A DNA stretch of 33,931 nucleotides. It comes from Chara braunii. Lineage: Eukaryota; Streptophyta; Charophyceae; Charales; Characeae. The position numbers and the translations under genes were made by a program. Shown piece by piece: positions 31,656 through 33,931 of the stretch. A model generated the notes under the pieces. That model did no database searches. It was not told the DNA's origin and saw only the letters and a program-made list of their open reading frames with translations. Every line of letters starts with the position of its first letter. The stretch's first letter is position 1. The stretch is from NCBI GenBank assembly GCA_003427395.1, contig BFEA01000295.1, positions 298,511 to 332,441 on the forward strand. Direction: 5' to 3'.

Positions 31656-32640
31656 TGACATTGGGTGGCCATGACCCGACCCGACCGTACCCGGCCGTAC
31701 CTAACAGTTCTGGACCGGTGCGGGTATGGCATGATTAGTACGCACCGGGGCGGCTGGGTCTGGAAATTTGATGGCCGAATATGGCCGGGGCAGGAAACTG
31801 TAGGGCGGGTGGGGCTGGGTGTTGACACAATGCTTGGACGGTTACAGTTGAGCAAAGGTTTGCCCCGGTTCCAGGTACGGCTGGGTAGGGGTTTTGCGCG
31901 GGTGACCCGAGGCATGTAGGCATACTAGGCATATTAGGCAAGCCTAGGTAGTATTAGGGTCAGGCCTGACCCTTTCACTTCACTTGGAAATAATGGTACT
32001 AGTGGAGCGTACCCCTAGTACAAATTTGTCTCTGGCCATCTGTCGTTCATCTTACGGACGAGGTAGTGCTAGGGTCATGCCGTACTATTAATTCAACTTG
32101 GCCCCTATCGTTTCATCTTAGGGAATACAACATTCACTTATAAGCTCTGGCCATAATTGTGGTCAGATCCATCGAAATCTAGCCGTAGTTGTGGCCAACT
32201 GTAGACAAGAAAGTATCACTATGAGTATCCCCAGCCACTGACCCATTGCCGCCACCAAAATTTAAAGTGGAGATCTGTGGATGGAAGCTAAAGAATTCGA
32301 GATGCAAAGGTCTAAGTTTAAAATAAAGATAAAAACTAAACCTGGGTGGAAACTTTTGGGCACAGGTACGGCTGAGCACGGCTGGATAGATACTCGGTTC
32401 AGATGCGGCTGGATGTGGATGAACGAAAATTTGGCCTGGGTGTGGCTGGGTATGGGTAGACAATTTTTAAATCACCCCGGGTGGGCTGGGTACGGGAAGA
32501 AAAAAGAATAAATTAGCATGGGTGGGTTGCGTCTGGGTCAAAAACATTGTGTTTGCGTGGGTCCGGCTAGATATGATACATCAAGGTTTGGGCTGGGTCG
32601 GATATGGGTAGGGAAAAAAATGGTTTTGCGACCTCTGACG
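31656..32640. repeat. G-rich 'ggctgggta-ggg' degenerate minisatellite
   Basis: Words of the type 'ggctgggt', 'gggtacgg' and 'gggtatgg' recur on the + strand at 31,656-31,905 and 32,340-32,620, with their complement ('cccgaccgtacccggc') at 31,676-31,695. The unit length varies. Many closely spaced GGG runs make quadruplex formation possible. Trp/Gly/Arg-rich frames are by-products. Confidence 0.55.
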
Positions 32641-33700
32641 CTAATGTCCCTTGGCTCAGGGGTAATATTGGGTGTATCTAGCCTCTTCTGCGACCGGGTA
32701 CCTTTGCATTTGGTTGGTCGCAGACTAATGCTGCTCTGCAGTTGAACTGAAAGCAAGAACCGACGGTTGGCAGAGAGAAAGCACCGGTTTCTCACGGCCT
32801 GAGAGATCTGAACCCTCCTTTAAAGCCAGGCGAATCAAATTCCAAAGCGGACAGGTATGTGTGATCTAGTTTATGAGGGGATAAAGAGATGCAGAAAAGT
32901 TTAAAATTTGTGAAATCGATCTACTCCTGTATCTTGTTACACATCTCAGAGCAAGGGTCTAGGATGAGGGTGGTTGACTTACCACGACAGGTTTGCTCGG
33001 CTGATTAAAGCCTCGAATAAGTCAACTCGTGATGCTGAGCGACCGAATGGTGCATTTCGAGCGATCGGTAGCGAGTCTGCGACAGATCACGATACTTCAT
33101 CTGACCTATGACAGAAACGAGCACGAATTGACTTACTTGCTTTCTCATCCCTTGATTTAATTCATTTTCTCTCTTTTTGTCCCTCATCCATTTTTTTTTT
33201 ATTTTTTTTTTCCTGGTCCGTGTTCTGAAGTATTCTGAAGTAACTCCGCTGGATGATTAACCCAGACTGCCCAGCCAGCAAGCAGTCCCGTACTACACAC
33301 GTGTTGCACGTCGAAAACCGGGTACGAGCTGACAAGACGGAGAAGGGAAGCAGAAGATTAGGGAGAACCTAAAAATGTTGAGGGGTAAGAGAGATAAGGA
33401 AGAGAGATGGGATGAGTAGTGTGTGTGTAAGAACGGAAGTGAGCGAGGTAACGCTGAACAGTGGAAGCATAATAAAGGGAAGCGAGAACTATCTGCTTTC
33501 ATGGAATCAAGTGGGGACTTTCCTGCAAGTTTGAGACGGAGATAACAGACAAGGGAAGGGCTGAGTGCTCCGAGCAAGAGAGGAGGGGCGCTCAACCAGA
33601 GTGACGAAGCCGCTTGAAGGGGGAAGCGTTGAAGAAGGGAAATTGAGCGAACTGCTTGAGAGAGGGAAAGTATGCGAGAGTCGAAATTACTTATTTTATT
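32641..33700. other. Unassigned interval
   Basis: Mixed sequence without a recognised gene, RNA or terminal repeat. T-rich runs occur near 33,191-33,212, and a purine-rich stretch spans 33,330-33,680. Confidence 0.5.
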
Positions 33701-33774
33701 AATAAATTAATTTATTTAAATAATTTATTTATTTATTTATTTGCAAATCTTTGCCTTATTGGTGTTGCAGTACG

Positions 33775-33836
33775 GTGGAGAGATAGATAGAAAGATAGAT
33801 AGATAGATAGATAGATTGATAGATAGAAAGATAGAT

Positions 33837-33931
<95 letters not shown>
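33775..33931. repeat. (GATA)n(TA)n(GA)n compound microsatellite
   Basis: GATA repeats to about 33,840, TA to about 33,904, then GA to the window end, which cuts the tract. Confidence 0.98.

Overview
This is nuclear DNA from a repeat-rich eukaryote. No intact host gene is recognisable. The window holds long microsatellites, homopolymer runs, minisatellites, satellite-like arrays and several mobile elements at different stages of decay, plus an assembly gap at 17,429-17,564. The lineage cannot be fixed from the sequence alone. A type III hammerhead ribozyme (the plant retrozyme arrangement) and a reverse transcriptase with an 'LDRNPGETLV'-type block fit a plant or streptophyte-alga lineage best. 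This is a low-confidence inference, and an invertebrate is not excluded.

Layout. 1-4.7 kb: a 172-bp tandem repeat whose copies each end in poly(A), a 147-bp tandem duplication, a dispersed repeat present twice, and a degenerate array with a 32-bp core interrupted by one of those copies and (CT)n. About 4.7-14.7 kb: one very AT-rich, G-poor Helitron-like rolling-circle transposon. Read on the + strand it carries a first ORF with possible OB-fold character, a RepHel gene (paired CxxC N-terminal domain, Rep, Pif1-type helicase) broken by stops and frameshifts, and a Ulp1/C48-type cysteine protease. It ends in a conserved GC-rich hairpin. 14.7-17.0 kb: GC-rich satellite-like DNA with higher-order organisation, two facing copies of the transposon end, and a short derivative that keeps only the Helitron 3' end and its hairpin.

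17.0-21.2 kb: microsatellites, the gap, and mixed retroelement remnants. These are a + strand linker that resembles the region leading into a GIY-YIG endonuclease, a + strand N-terminal remnant, and a minus-strand reverse transcriptase whose active-site motif is altered. 21.2-23.9 kb: a tRNA-like segment, a long (TA)n(GA)n tract and about 2 kb of strongly pyrimidine-biased DNA. 23.88-24.63 kb: a complete 753-bp non-autonomous hAT-like element with terminal inverted repeats and an 8-bp target duplication. 25.1-28.1 kb: a well-formed type III hammerhead ribozyme, a degenerate look-alike 650 bp downstream, and long ACT/AGT triplet arrays. 28.3-33.9 kb: (GA)n, one decayed minus-strand coding remnant, GC-rich minisatellite-like DNA and a terminal (GATA)n(TA)n(GA)n tract.

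Functional picture. The Helitron genes would have acted together: Rep nicks and joins DNA, the helicase unwinds it, and the protease is a possible accessory or processing factor. This copy is dead: the HUH motif, the Walker A motif and the reading frame are all damaged. The best candidates for new biology are the hammerhead ribozyme repeat at 25.1 kb and the Ulp1-bearing Helitron family with its unusual hairpin terminus and short derivatives.
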